A stretch of DNA of 64,000 nt from Fulvimonas sp. R45 (GCF_030504985.1 NZ_JASERU010000005.1:1-64000), one strand, 5' to 3'; positions 34,173-42,849 are shown, counted from the stretch's first letter. Translations and numbers: made by a program. The notes: generated by a model from the letters alone, not told the origin.

Positions 34173-34829
34173 TCACATCCCGCGCAGGGCGAAGCTCACC
34201 GGCACCTGCGCCCAGGCCCGCACCGCGCGGCCGTCCACCCTCGCTGGGCTGAAGCGCCAACCGGCCAGCACCTGCTCTCGCGCGCTGCGGTCGAGCAGCG
34301 GGTAGCCGCTGGTCCGCGCGACCCGCACGTCCAGCGGCTTGCCGCTCTCGTCCACCAGCACGCGCAGCAGCACCGTGCCCTGCATGTGCCGCCGCAGCGC
34401 CTGCACCGGATAGCGCAATGGCGCGGCGCGATAGGCGAGGCTGGCCTCGACCGGCGCCGGCGCGGCGTCGCCGATGGGCGCGGGCGTCGCCGCCGGCGGT
34501 GCCGGCGTGGCAGCCAGCCGGCCTTCGTCGGTGGGGGCCGCGACCGGCGGGGTGGCCGGTTTCGGCATGACGCGCGGCGTCGCCGGCAAGGGCTTCGGCA
34601 GTGGCTTGGGCAAGGGTGGCGCCGGCGGCTCGGGCGCCGGCCTGGGTGCGGAGATCCAGTCGATGAGGGTGGTGTCGTGCGCGGCGCGGGCCCGCGGCAC
34701 GGACGGCGCCTGCGGCCGGAGCGCGACGAGCAGCAGCGAGAGGTTGAGGGCGAGGGTGGCGCTGAGCGCGGCGATGCGCGCCGGTTCCGGGCGCGCGCGG
34801 TGAACGACAGCCAGGCTTGCGGACGACAT
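34173..34829 (-). CDS. TonB-family energy-transducer protein
   Basis: A 218-residue protein with one N-terminal membrane helix (about 18-38), a Pro-rich periplasmic spacer (PEPPAPPLPKPLPKPLP and further), and a C-terminal TonB domain: YPVQALRRHMQGTVLLRVLVDESG, then SGYPLLDRSAREQVLAGWRF. It should couple the proton-motive force to outer-membrane receptors. No exbB or exbD nearby, so it would share them. SD AGGAGGT 6 nt upstream. The stop codon coincides with a MITE-like target site. Confidence 0.9.
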   Translation of the reverse strand: MSSASLAVVHRARPEPARIAALSATLALNLSLLLVALRPQAPSVPRARAAHDTTLIDWISAPRPAPEPPAPPLPKPLPKPLPATPRVMPKPATPPVAAPTDEGRLAATPAPPAATPAPIGDAAPAPVEASLAYRAAPLRYPVQALRRHMQGTVLLRVLVDESGKPLDVRVARTSGYPLLDRSAREQVLAGWRFSPARVDGRAVRAWAQVPVSFALRGM

Positions 34830-34975
34830 GGCGACCTCCTGACGACGATGCGGGTTGTTGGCGAGGCACGCTGCCGGGGAAGCAGGGGGATCGTGCGTCG
34901 CGGCTCCAGCCTATGCCCGGGGCGTGGCCGGTGCAACAGGATCGCGACGGCCGTATGGACGTCCGTGGCCGGCGC

Positions 34976-35040
34976 AAAAAAAGAACCCCGCGCGGGCGGG
35001 GCAGGGGAAGGCGGGCCTTGGGGAGGTCTGGCCCGCGATT
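34976..35040 (-). ncRNA. Candidate sRNA with CCUCCCC loop and terminator
   Basis: On the minus strand, a 7-bp GC stem (GCGGGCC/GGCCCGC; 35036-35030 with 35017-35011) presents the 12-nt loop AGACCUCCCCAA, which is complementary to Shine-Dalgarno sequences. Twenty bases later comes a rho-independent terminator: CCCCGC/GCGGGG stem (35001-34986) and then TT, C and seven T (34976-34982). No protein gene upstream on this strand could own the terminator, because hemolysin III starts at 35213 in the other direction. The 5' end is not determined and no clear promoter is visible. The rest of the 383-bp gap holds no gene. Confidence 0.45.
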
Positions 35041-35212
35041 GCACTTTGCGCAAGGCCGGCTTGCATGCGCGTGCAGCCGGCGTGAGGACCCGTTTAACGT
35101 GCAGTACCGGTCGGGCCGTCCGACCATACGCAAAGGTATGCAAGGCGCCGCCTGCCCGCTAAGGTAGGCCGCATGCGGCGCCGCGAGGGCGTCGTTCGTC
35201 CGGGAGCCGCGC

Positions 35213-35875
35213 ATGACCGCCACCACCCCATCGTTGCCGCACTACGCCTGGAGCGACGAACTGGCCAGCAGCCTGATCCACGGCGCCGGCATCCTGCTCA
35301 GCATCGCCGGGCTGGCCACGCTGGTGGCCTTCGCCGCCCTGCATGGCGATGCCCGCGCGGTGACCGCCAGCGCGGTGTACGGCAGCTCGCTGATCCTGCT
35401 GTACACCGCCTCCACGCTGTACCACGCGGTGCGCCACGAACGCGCGCGGCGCCACCTGCGCACCCTGGACCACATCGCGATCTACCTGCTGATCGCCGGC
35501 ACCTACACGCCGTTCACCCTGGTGGCGCTGCCTGGCGCATGGGGCTGGGGGCTGTTCGCCGCGATCTGGTCGCTGGCCCTGCTGGGCAGCGCGCTGGAGC
35601 TAGGCCTGCTGGGCCATCGCCGCGGACTGGCCGTGCTGCTGTACGTGGCGATGGGCTGGGTGGGCATGGTGGCGTTCAAGCCGCTGCTGGCGCACCTGCA
35701 GCCCGGCGGCATGGCGCTGCTGGTCGGCGGCGGCGCGGCCTACACGCTGGGCGTGCCGTTCTACCTGTGGCGGCGGCTGCCGTACCACCATGCGGTGTGG
35801 CATGCCTTCGTGCTGGCCGGCAGCGTGCTGCACTTCCTCGCGGTGCTGCTGTACGTGCTGCCCGGCGGAGCCTGA
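35213..35875 (+). CDS. Hemolysin III family (YqfA-like) membrane protein
   Basis: A 220-residue protein with seven hydrophobic helices. Family motifs: SSLIHGAGILLSI in helix 1, STLYHAVRH, LDHIAIYLLIAGTYTPF and AFVLAGSVLHFLAV with conserved His residues that in the PAQR superfamily bind zinc. Function in bacteria unclear; the hemolysin name is historical. SD GGGAG lies 6-10 nt upstream. Convergent with the DUF456 gene (1-bp gap). Confidence 0.9.
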   Translation: MTATTPSLPHYAWSDELASSLIHGAGILLSIAGLATLVAFAALHGDARAVTASAVYGSSLILLYTASTLYHAVRHERARRHLRTLDHIAIYLLIAGTYTPFTLVALPGAWGWGLFAAIWSLALLGSALELGLLGHRRGLAVLLYVAMGWVGMVAFKPLLAHLQPGGMALLVGGGAAYTLGVPFYLWRRLPYHHAVWHAFVLAGSVLHFLAVLLYVLPGGA

Positions 35876-35876
35876 T

Positions 35877-36362
35877 TCAGCCGATCCACCAGGCGAACGC
35901 CGCCAGCCCCACCATCAGCAGCGACAGCACCAGTTTCAGCAGCGCGCCGAACAGCAGGCCCAGCCACGTGCTGATGCCGACGTGGGTGGAGCGCAGCACG
36001 CTGCCGCTGGAGCCGAACTCGCCCAGCAGCGCGCCCACGAACGGGCCCAGCACCAGCCCCGCCAGGCCGAAGAACATGCCGACCAGGGTGCCCAGGCTGG
36101 CGCCCCAGATCGCCGCCTTGCTGGCGCCCACCCGTTTCGCGCCCAGCGAGGCGGCGACGAAATCCACCACGATGCCCAGCGCGGCCAGCGCGCCCAGCAG
36201 CAGCAGCCACCACAGGCCCAGGTGGCGGTAGCCGTCCACCGCCGCGGCCAACCAGATGCCGCCGAAGATCATCGGCAATCCGGGCAGCGCCGGCAGCATG
36301 GTGCCGATCAGGCCGCCGGCGACCAGCGCGGCGGCGAGCAGGTACAGCGCGATGTCGAGCAT
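35877..36362 (-). CDS. DUF456 family membrane protein
   Basis: A 161-residue inner-membrane protein with four or five helices and glycine-zipper repeats. The N-terminal LIGTMLPALPGLPMIFGGIW is the family signature, and GAKRVGASKAAIWGASLGTLVGMFFG follows. Function unknown. The ATG at 36362 starts right before helix 1; an upstream ATG (36404) would add a charged 14-residue tail. Confidence 0.85.
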   Translation of the reverse strand: MLDIALYLLAAALVAGGLIGTMLPALPGLPMIFGGIWLAAAVDGYRHLGLWWLLLLGALAALGIVVDFVAASLGAKRVGASKAAIWGASLGTLVGMFFGLAGLVLGPFVGALLGEFGSSGSVLRSTHVGISTWLGLLFGALLKLVLSLLMVGLAAFAWWIG

Positions 36363-36464
36363 GCGGGCGTCCGTGATGCGGCGGCCGGGCCGCGTCTCGG
36401 CCACAATAGCCGATCATGCCGGCGCGGCGGCAGGCCCGCCGGGCCGCATCGAACGGTGTACCGG

Positions 36465-37115
36465 ATGTCCAGCGAAACCATCCTGCTCAAGGCCGACGAG
36501 CTCGGCCGCATCGAGGTCGTCGAGCGCGACGGCGTGCGCGCGGTCCGGCGCGACGTCGGCGCCGCGCGCTGGTGGGCGCGCGTGTTCGCGCGCCGCGCGG
36601 CCGCGCGCGAGGCGCGGGCGCTGGTCCGGCTCGACGGCGTCGACGGCATTCCCGCCCTGCTCGGCTGGAACGGCCGCGAGCTGCTGCGCGGCTACATTGC
36701 CGGCCGGCCGATGCAGCAGGCGCGGCCGCGCGACCGCGCCTACTACCGCGACGCGCTGCGCCTGCTGGCGCGCCTGCACCGGCACGGCATCGTGCACAAC
36801 GACCTGGCCAAGGAGCCGAACTGGCTGGTGCGCGAGGACGGCCGCCCCGCGCTGGTGGATTTCCAGATCGCCTGGACCCGCGGCCGCCGCGGCGCGCTGT
36901 TCCGCCTGCTCGCGCGCGAGGACCTGCGCCACCTGCTCAAGCACAAGCGCACCTATTGCCCGGACGCGCTGAGCGCGCGCCAGCGCGCCATCCTCGCCGC
37001 GCCCGCGCCGCATTCGCGGCTGTGGCGCGCCACCGGCAAGCGGCTCTACAAGCTGGTCGCGCGGCGCGTGTTCGGCTACTGGGACAACGAGGGCAAGGGG
37101 CGCGTGCGCGACTGA
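36465..37115 (+). CDS. Small kinase-like protein (RIO/lipopolysaccharide-kinase type)
   Basis: A 216-residue protein with a reduced kinase fold. A catalytic-loop motif is visible in HRHGIVHNDLAKEPNWLV (HxDxxxxN), and VDFQIAW replaces DFG at the metal site. The N-terminal lobe is short, with no obvious glycine loop (RRDVGAARWWARVFARRAAAREARAL). Related proteins phosphorylate sugars or LPS core heptose. The substrate is unknown. The stop codon abuts a 161-bp inverted-repeat element. Confidence 0.75.
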   Translation: MSSETILLKADELGRIEVVERDGVRAVRRDVGAARWWARVFARRAAAREARALVRLDGVDGIPALLGWNGRELLRGYIAGRPMQQARPRDRAYYRDALRLLARLHRHGIVHNDLAKEPNWLVREDGRPALVDFQIAWTRGRRGALFRLLAREDLRHLLKHKRTYCPDALSARQRAILAAPAPHSRLWRATGKRLYKLVARRVFGYWDNEGKGRVRD

Positions 37116-37276
37116 GGCGCGTCGTCCTGCCCGTCATTCCGGCGCAGGCCGGAGACGCTTTTCAACAGACGAAGGTCTGGTCATCCAGCAGCGGAAGCGG
37201 TAGGACTTCGCGACAACCGTGCACTGTCGTCACTGGATTCCGGCCTGCGCCGGAATGACGGGCAGGACGACGCGCC
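37116..37276. repeat. Inverted-repeat element with perfect 37-bp arms
   Basis: Arms 37116-37152 and 37240-37276 are exact reverse complements and contain GTCATTCCGGCGCAGGCCGG, a motif of dispersed repeats in many proteobacteria. The 87-bp centre has no coding capacity. It lies between two convergent genes, immediately after a stop codon, so a transcript would form a very stable hairpin and could act as a two-way terminator. It may also be a MITE. Confidence 0.85.
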
Positions 37277-37300
37277 GCGCCTGGCGGATCCGGGGCCTGG

Positions 37301-38077
37301 TCACTTCTCCACGAACGCCCGCTCGATCACGTAGTCGCCCGGCTCCCGCGTGCGCGGCGACGCCTGGAAGCCGCGTCCGTCGAGCAGCGCGCACAGGTCA
37401 TCCAGCATCGCCGGGCTGCCGCACAGCATCGCGCGGTCGGTTTCGGGGTTGAGCGGCGGCAGGCCGGTGACCTGGCTCATCACGCCGTCGGCGATGGCGT
37501 CGGTGATGCGGCCGCGGTTGCGGAACGGCTCGCGCGTCACCGTGGGGTAGTAGATCAGCTTTTCGCGCACCAGCTCGCCCAGGTACTCGTGCCGCGGCAG
37601 CTCGTGTTCCAGGTAGTGCGCGTAGGCGAGGTCGTCGACGTGGCGCACACCGTGGGCCAGCACGATCTTCTCGTAGCGCTCGTAGGTGTCCGGGTCGCGG
37701 ATGATGCTCATGAACGGCGCCAGCCCGGTGCCGGTGCCCAGCAGGTACAGGTGCCTGCCGGGCTTGAGGTCGGTCAGCACCAGCGTGCCGGTGGGCTTGC
37801 GCGTGACCATCAGCGGATCGCCGGGCCTGAGGTGCTGCAGGCGCGAGGTGAGCGGGCCGTCCGGCACCTTGATCGAGAAGAACTCCAGGTGTTCCTCCCA
37901 GGCGGCGCTGGCGATGGAATAGGCGCGCATCAGCGGACGGCCGTCCACCTCCATGCCGATCATCACGAACTGCCCGCTGTCGAAGCGGAAGCCGGGGTCG
38001 CGCGTGGTGCGGAAGGAGAACAGCGTGTCGTTCCAGTGCTGCACGTCGATCACGTGCTCGGTCGCCATGGCTACCAT
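37301..38077 (-). CDS. fpr: Ferredoxin--NADP reductase
   Basis: A 258-residue FAD enzyme of the bacterial FPR class I type, moving electrons between NADPH and ferredoxin or flavodoxin. FAD binding is shown by RAYSIAS (RxYS), the NADP site by LLGTGTGLAPFMSI, and the end VERAFVEK-like (VIERAFVEK) is typical, the C-terminal aromatic stacking on FAD being replaced by EK as in subclass I. Two ATGs (38077 and 38068) are possible; the first has GAGACGA upstream. Confidence 0.92.
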   Translation of the reverse strand: MVAMATEHVIDVQHWNDTLFSFRTTRDPGFRFDSGQFVMIGMEVDGRPLMRAYSIASAAWEEHLEFFSIKVPDGPLTSRLQHLRPGDPLMVTRKPTGTLVLTDLKPGRHLYLLGTGTGLAPFMSIIRDPDTYERYEKIVLAHGVRHVDDLAYAHYLEHELPRHEYLGELVREKLIYYPTVTREPFRNRGRITDAIADGVMSQVTGLPPLNPETDRAMLCGSPAMLDDLCALLDGRGFQASPRTREPGDYVIERAFVEK

Positions 38078-38280
38078 GTTTCGTCGTCTCGATTTCAGGC
38101 CGGGGGAAAGCGCGCCGCCGCGCATGGCGGCGACGGGACTCGCGTGGGAGGGCGGTGTGCCGGTGGACCTGGCGAGTGGCCGCGCGGTGCGCGGCGGTGG
38201 CGGCATTTTACGCGATCCGGGGCCTCGCCGCCTGCCGTGTTCTCCGGCATCATGCGCGGATCAGGGGATCGGGGAGCCGC

Positions 38281-38925
38281 ATGGAACAGAACGTCACGCC
38301 GCACGTGCGCGAACACCACGTGCACCAGCGCCACTTCGACCGCCTGGTGATGCTGTCCGACGGCGTGTTCGCCATCGCGATGACGCTGTCGGCGGTGGAG
38401 CTGCGGCCGGAGGCGAAGCCGGGCCAGACGCTGCTGCAGATCTGGGGCCTGCCGCTGCTGGCCTATTTCCTCACGTTCTTCATCCTTGTCACGGTGTGGC
38501 TGCAGCATCGGCGCTCCCTCGCGCAGCTGCGCCGCACCGATCACACGCTGACCCTGATCACCATGGTGCTGCTGAGCCTGGTGGCATTGATGCCGGTGCT
38601 GATCCGCGCGATGGTCACCACGGAAAGCGGCCTGGCCCCGGGCGTGGGACTGACGGTCTACGCCTTCGCGCTGCTGCTGGTCAACGTCTGCCTCACGGCA
38701 GGCTGGGGCTACGCGGCCTTCATCGGCGGACTGGTACCGGACATGCCGCGGCCGAAGGCCTGGGGCTGGCTGCTGCACGACGTGTTCGCCACCCTGACAT
38801 GGGCCGCGATCGGCTGCTGGCTGCTGCACCTGGTGTGGGCCGCGGTGCTGGCAGGGGCGCTGGCGCTGGCCGCGCGCATCGCCTCGGCGCGGCTGGCGCG
38901 CCAGGAGACGGCCGCGGCCGGCTGA
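38281..38925 (+). CDS. TMEM175-like (DUF1211) potassium channel family protein
   Basis: A 214-residue membrane protein with about six helices. The pore-lining signature near residue 25, RLVMLSDGVFAIAMTLSAVEL, corresponds to the FSDGVFAIAxTLL motif with Leu for Phe. A second conserved stretch is FFILVTVWLQHRR. Bacterial members are tetrameric, weakly K+-selective channels. Divergent from fpr with about 200 bp between them. Confidence 0.85.
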   Translation: MEQNVTPHVREHHVHQRHFDRLVMLSDGVFAIAMTLSAVELRPEAKPGQTLLQIWGLPLLAYFLTFFILVTVWLQHRRSLAQLRRTDHTLTLITMVLLSLVALMPVLIRAMVTTESGLAPGVGLTVYAFALLLVNVCLTAGWGYAAFIGGLVPDMPRPKAWGWLLHDVFATLTWAAIGCWLLHLVWAAVLAGALALAARIASARLARQETAAAG

Positions 38926-38965
38926 CCTCCACAGCGGCGTCCCGATCCGGGACAATGGCGGCCTG

Positions 38966-39958
38966 ATGAACATCACCGCTCCTGCCGAATCCGCCGAGCC
39001 CTGGCGCCTGTCCGTCGCCCCGATGATGGACTGGACCGACCGCCACTGCCGCTACTTCCACCGCCTGCTGTCGCCCCACGCGCGGCTGTACACCGAGATG
39101 GTGACCAGCGCGGCGCTGGTGCGCGGGCGGCAGTTGCGCCTGCTCGAGCACAGCCAGCAGGAACACCCGGTGGCGCTGCAGCTGGGCGGCAGCGAGCCGG
39201 CCGAGCTGGCCGAGGCGGCGCGCCTGGGCGCGCGGGCCGGCTACGACGAGATCAACCTCAACGTGGGCTGCCCGTCCGACCGCGTGCAGTCGGGCCGCTT
39301 CGGCGCCTGCCTGATGCGCGAGCCGGCGCTGGTGGGCGACTGCGTGAAGGCGATGCGCGACGCGGTATCCGTCCCGGTGACGGTGAAGTGCCGCATCGGC
39401 GTGGACGACCAGGACGACTACGCCGGTCTGCAGCATTTCACCGAGACCATGCTGGAGGCCGGCGTCGGCGTGCTGGTGGTGCATGCGCGCAAGGCCTGGC
39501 TGAAGGGCCTGAGCCCGAAGGAGAACCGCGAGATCCCGCCGCTGGACTACGGCCGCGTGTACCGGCTCAAGCGCGAGTTCCCGCAGCTGGTGGTGGCGAT
39601 CAATGGCGGCGTGACCACGGTGGAGGAGGTGTGGGCGCACCTGGAGCACGTCGACGGCGTGATGCTCGGCCGCGCCGCCTACCACGATCCGTACCTGCTG
39701 GCGCGGCTGGAGTCGGCGCTGTACGGCGAGCCGCTGCCCGCGCGCGAGGACGTGCTGCGGCGCCTGCGCCCCTACGTCGAGGCCGAGCTGGCGCGCGGCA
39801 CCGCGCTCAAGCACATCATCCGCCACCTGCTGGGCCTGTACCAGGGCGAACCGGGGGCGCGCGGCTTCCGCCGCCTGCTCAGCGAGGGCGCGCACCGGCC
39901 CGGCGCCGGCTGGCCGCTGCTGGAGCGGGCCCTGCCGGCGCGCTACGCTGTGGCATGA
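38966..39958 (+). CDS. dusA: tRNA-dihydrouridine(20/20a) synthase DusA
   Basis: A 330-residue FMN enzyme reducing U20/U20a in tRNA. Opening LSVAPMMDWTDRHCRYFHR, then NVGCPSDRVQSGRFGACLM with the catalytic Cys, HARKAWLKGLSPKENREIPPL as DusA-specific region, and INGGV/GVMLGRAAY phosphate-binding motifs. Length as in E. coli DusA. Start ATG chosen by the family N-terminus. Confidence 0.95.
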   Translation: MNITAPAESAEPWRLSVAPMMDWTDRHCRYFHRLLSPHARLYTEMVTSAALVRGRQLRLLEHSQQEHPVALQLGGSEPAELAEAARLGARAGYDEINLNVGCPSDRVQSGRFGACLMREPALVGDCVKAMRDAVSVPVTVKCRIGVDDQDDYAGLQHFTETMLEAGVGVLVVHARKAWLKGLSPKENREIPPLDYGRVYRLKREFPQLVVAINGGVTTVEEVWAHLEHVDGVMLGRAAYHDPYLLARLESALYGEPLPAREDVLRRLRPYVEAELARGTALKHIIRHLLGLYQGEPGARGFRRLLSEGAHRPGAGWPLLERALPARYAVA

Positions 39959-40040
39959 CGGGCGCCGGCCGGCCGGCATTCAGGCCGGGTTTTCCAACAT
40001 GGGACGATGGCCGGACCTGCCGGCGCGATCACGACACGAC

Positions 40041-40382
40041 ATGGCCCTGAGATTCCCCCGCGCGGCGGCGCACGGCGCCCCGTACATCCTGGCAGGCCTG
40101 CTGGCCGGATTGCCGCTGGCCGCCCTGGCGACCGCGCAGCAGCCGTCCGCGGCCTCGCTGGACGAGGCGGTGATCCAGGTGCAGCAACAGACCGGCGGCC
40201 GGGTGCTGTCGGCCGAGCAGCGCCATGTCGGGCGCCGGCTGGAGTACCGCATCAAGGTGCTCACGCCCGAGGGGCACGTGAAGGTGGTGGCCGTGTCGGC
40301 CGATACCGCTCATGCTCCTTCCGCGGCATCATCCACCAAGAATCCCGCCGGCAACGGCGCGGGCAACAAGGAGAAACACTGA
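40041..40382 (+). CDS. PepSY-domain periplasmic protein upstream of phoPQ
   Basis: A 113-residue exported protein with a signal peptide (to about residue 32), a PepSY-like core (LDEAVIQVQQQTGGRVLSAE..., YRIKVLTPEGHVKVVAVSA) and a low-complexity Ser/Asn tail. PepSY domains bind or inhibit peptidases or sense ligands. Its stop overlaps the phoP start (TGATG), so it is co-translated with the two-component system and may modulate the sensor in the periplasm. Confidence 0.8.
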   Translation: MALRFPRAAAHGAPYILAGLLAGLPLAALATAQQPSAASLDEAVIQVQQQTGGRVLSAEQRHVGRRLEYRIKVLTPEGHVKVVAVSADTAHAPSAASSTKNPAGNGAGNKEKH

Positions 40383-41074
40383 TGCGCATCCTTCTGGTTG
40401 AAGACGAAGCGCCGCTGCGCGAGACCCTGGCCGCGCGCCTGAAGCGCGACGGCTTCGCCGTCGACGCGGCGCAGGACGGCGAGGAAGGCATCTACATGGG
40501 CCGCGAGGTGCCGTTCGACCTGGCGATCATCGACCTGGGCCTGCCCAAGATGTCCGGCATGGAGCTGATCAAGGCCCTGCGCGAGGCCGGCCAGCGCTAT
40601 CCCATCCTGATCCTCACCGCGCGCGGCGGCTGGCAGGACAAGGTCGAGGGCCTGAAGCAGGGCGCCGACGACTACCTGGTCAAGCCGTTCCATGTCGAGG
40701 AACTGCTGGCGCGCATCAACGCGCTGGTGCGCCGCGCCAGCGGCTGGTCCAAGCCGGTGCTGGCCTGCGGCCCGATCAAGCTGGACACCACCGCGCAGAC
40801 GGTCTCGGTCGAGGGCAAGCCGGTCGACCTCACCAGCTACGAGTACAAGGTGCTGGAATACCTGATGCTGCACGCCGGCGAACTGGTCTCCAAGGCCGAC
40901 CTCACCGAGCACATCTACCAGCAGGACTTCGACCGCGATTCCAACGTGCTGGAGGTCTTCATCGGCCGCCTGCGCCGGAAGCTGGACCCCGAGGCGACGC
41001 TCAAACCCATCGAGACGGTACGTGGACGCGGATACCGCTTTGCCATCCCCCGCAGCGAAAACGACGACGACTGA
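40382..41074 (+). CDS. phoP: Response regulator, OmpR/PhoP family
   Basis: A 230-residue regulator. Receiver: acidic pocket VEDE, phospho-acceptor in IIDLGLP (about residue 51), T in LTARG, K in LVKPF. Winged-helix DNA-binding C-terminus: LTSYEYKVLEYLMLHAGELVSKADL, NVLEVFIGRLRRKL, RGRGYRF. Closest to PhoP, which in Xanthomonadales controls Mg2+, polymyxin and virulence responses. Overlaps the kinase gene by 53 nt. Confidence 0.9.
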   Translation: MRILLVEDEAPLRETLAARLKRDGFAVDAAQDGEEGIYMGREVPFDLAIIDLGLPKMSGMELIKALREAGQRYPILILTARGGWQDKVEGLKQGADDYLVKPFHVEELLARINALVRRASGWSKPVLACGPIKLDTTAQTVSVEGKPVDLTSYEYKVLEYLMLHAGELVSKADLTEHIYQQDFDRDSNVLEVFIGRLRRKLDPEATLKPIETVRGRGYRFAIPRSENDDD

Positions 41075-42461
41075 GCCCGAGCCGCCGCCGCGCCCGTTTT
41101 CGCTGGCGGCGCGCGCGGCGCTGGCCACCGGCCTGGTGCTGGCGGCCTTCCTCGGCGCGATCGGGCTGACCCTGTCCAAGACCAATGCCGACAGCGCGCG
41201 CAACGCGCTGCAGGACCGGCTGCAGAACTTCGTCATCGCCTATATCGCCGGCACCGACGTCAGCCGCTACGGCCACCCGCTGCTGCCCGACGCCACCCCC
41301 GACCCGCGTTTCTCGCGGCCGGGCTCGGGCCTGTACGCGGTGGTGCTGGGCGACCGCGGCTTCCGCTGGGAATCGTCCTCGGCGATCGGCCGCGACTTCG
41401 GCTTCCTGAAGCCGCTGGCGGTGGGCGACCACGAGTTCTCCGGCCCGGTGGACACCCGCATGGGCCGGCTCTACTACTACAGCTGGGGCGTGGCCCTGGA
41501 CCTGCCCGAGCGCAAGCCGGTGCACCTCACCTTCACCGTGGCGCAGACCGAGGAACAACTGGTCAGCAGCAACGCGGTGTACCGGCGCAGCCTGGTCGGC
41601 TGGCTGGCCACCCTGGGCGTGCTGCTGATCGTGCTGCAGCTGCTGCTGCTGCGCTGGAGCCTCACCCCGCTGCGCAAGGTGGCCAGCGACATGAGCCGGG
41701 TCGAGCGCGGCGACAGCGACCACCTGGACAGCCAGTACCCGCTGGAGCTGACCGGCCTCACCGAGCGCATCAACGGCTTCATCGACAGCGAGCGCGAGCA
41801 GCGCACCCGCTACCGCAACACCCTGGCCGACCTGGCGCATAGCCTGAAGACCCCGCTGGCGGTGATCCGCTCGCAGGTGGAGGCCGCCGCCGCCGAGCGA
41901 CCGCAGCTGCGCGACGCGCTGCTCGACCAGGTGCGCCGCATGGACGAGCTGGTGGCCTACCAACTGGCCCGCGCCGCCACTTCCGGCCGGCAGACCTTCG
42001 CCGCCGTCGCGGTGCCGCTGGCCGGCCACGCCGAGGACCTGGTGCGCAGCCTGGAGAAGGTCTACGCCGCCAAGAACGTGCTGTGCGAGTTCGACATCGA
42101 GGACGCCGCCGCCTTCCACGGCGAGCAGGGCGACCTGCTGGAGCTGATGGGCAACCTGCTGGAGAACGCCTTCAAGTGGGCCAGCCACCACGTGCTGCTG
42201 GTGGCCAAGGTGCAGCCGCAGGCGGGCCGCCCGCGCCCCGGCCTGTGGCTGAGCGTGGAAGACGACGGCCCCGGCATCCCCGAGGACAAGATCGAGAAGG
42301 TGCTGCAACGCGGCGTGCGCGGCGACGAGCGCGTGCAGGGCCACGGCATCGGCCTGTCCATCGTGCAGGACATCGTGCGGGCCTACCGCGGCGAACTGGT
42401 GGTGGACCGCTCGCCGGAATTCGGCGGCGCCCGCTTCAGCGTGCGCTTCCCGCCGAGCTGA
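41022..42461 (+). CDS. phoQ: Sensor histidine kinase of the PhoQ type
   Basis: A 479-residue kinase with two membrane helices (about 30-50 and 190-212) around a 140-residue periplasmic sensor, a HAMP-like linker, H-box DLAHSLKTPLAVIRSQVEA, N-box LLENAFKWA, G1 VEDDGPGIPEDK and G2 GHGIGLSIVQDI. The start is a GTG at 41022 inside phoP; a later start would cut helix 1. The sensor domain is short on acidic residues compared with E. coli PhoQ, so Mg2+ sensing is not certain. Confidence 0.88.
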   Translation: MDADTALPSPAAKTTTTEPEPPPRPFSLAARAALATGLVLAAFLGAIGLTLSKTNADSARNALQDRLQNFVIAYIAGTDVSRYGHPLLPDATPDPRFSRPGSGLYAVVLGDRGFRWESSSAIGRDFGFLKPLAVGDHEFSGPVDTRMGRLYYYSWGVALDLPERKPVHLTFTVAQTEEQLVSSNAVYRRSLVGWLATLGVLLIVLQLLLLRWSLTPLRKVASDMSRVERGDSDHLDSQYPLELTGLTERINGFIDSEREQRTRYRNTLADLAHSLKTPLAVIRSQVEAAAAERPQLRDALLDQVRRMDELVAYQLARAATSGRQTFAAVAVPLAGHAEDLVRSLEKVYAAKNVLCEFDIEDAAAFHGEQGDLLELMGNLLENAFKWASHHVLLVAKVQPQAGRPRPGLWLSVEDDGPGIPEDKIEKVLQRGVRGDERVQGHGIGLSIVQDIVRAYRGELVVDRSPEFGGARFSVRFPPS

Positions 42462-42513
42462 GCACGGCCGGGCGGCGCGCACGGCGCCGGAGGCCGGCAG
42501 GCCAAAGAGGGGC

Positions 42514-42849
42514 TTACTGGATCGAGCCGGGCAGCAGCGACTGCCAGCCCAGGTTAGCGTGGTGCGAGTGCGCGGGGGTGTCGTCGCCGCCGCCGCCATG
42601 GATCGTGCCGTCGCCATCGCCCTTGGGAGGCGTCGGCGCCGTGGCGTGCGCGCTGCCGCTCGACGAGGGGCGCGAGAGATCGACGATGTCGCCGCCGCCG
42701 GCGGCCGAAGCGTGGGCGCTACCGTCGGCGGCGCCCTGGGCGCAATCGCCCGCACCGGTCGTGACCGCATCGGCGGCGGTGGCGGCATGGGCGCTGGCGA
42801 TACCGCCCAGGCCGATGACGCATCCGATCAGCAGGTGTCTGGCACGCAT
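42514..42849 (-). CDS. Secreted low-complexity protein
   Basis: A 111-residue protein with a clear signal peptide (cleavage after AHA, about residue 22). The mature part is rich in Ala, Gly, Ser, Asp and His (GGGGDDTPAHSHHAN), compatible with metal binding or disorder. No family recognised. It is transcribed towards phoQ, with no clear terminator in the 52-bp gap. Confidence 0.55.
   Translation of the reverse strand: MRARHLLIGCVIGLGGIASAHAATAADAVTTGAGDCAQGAADGSAHASAAGGGDIVDLSRPSSSGSAHATAPTPPKGDGDGTIHGGGGDDTPAHSHHANLGWQSLLPGSIQ

Noticed and set aside
35213-35875. Cytolytic toxin
   Set aside because: The hemolysin III name is historical; the protein is a seven-helix PAQR-like membrane protein without toxin features.
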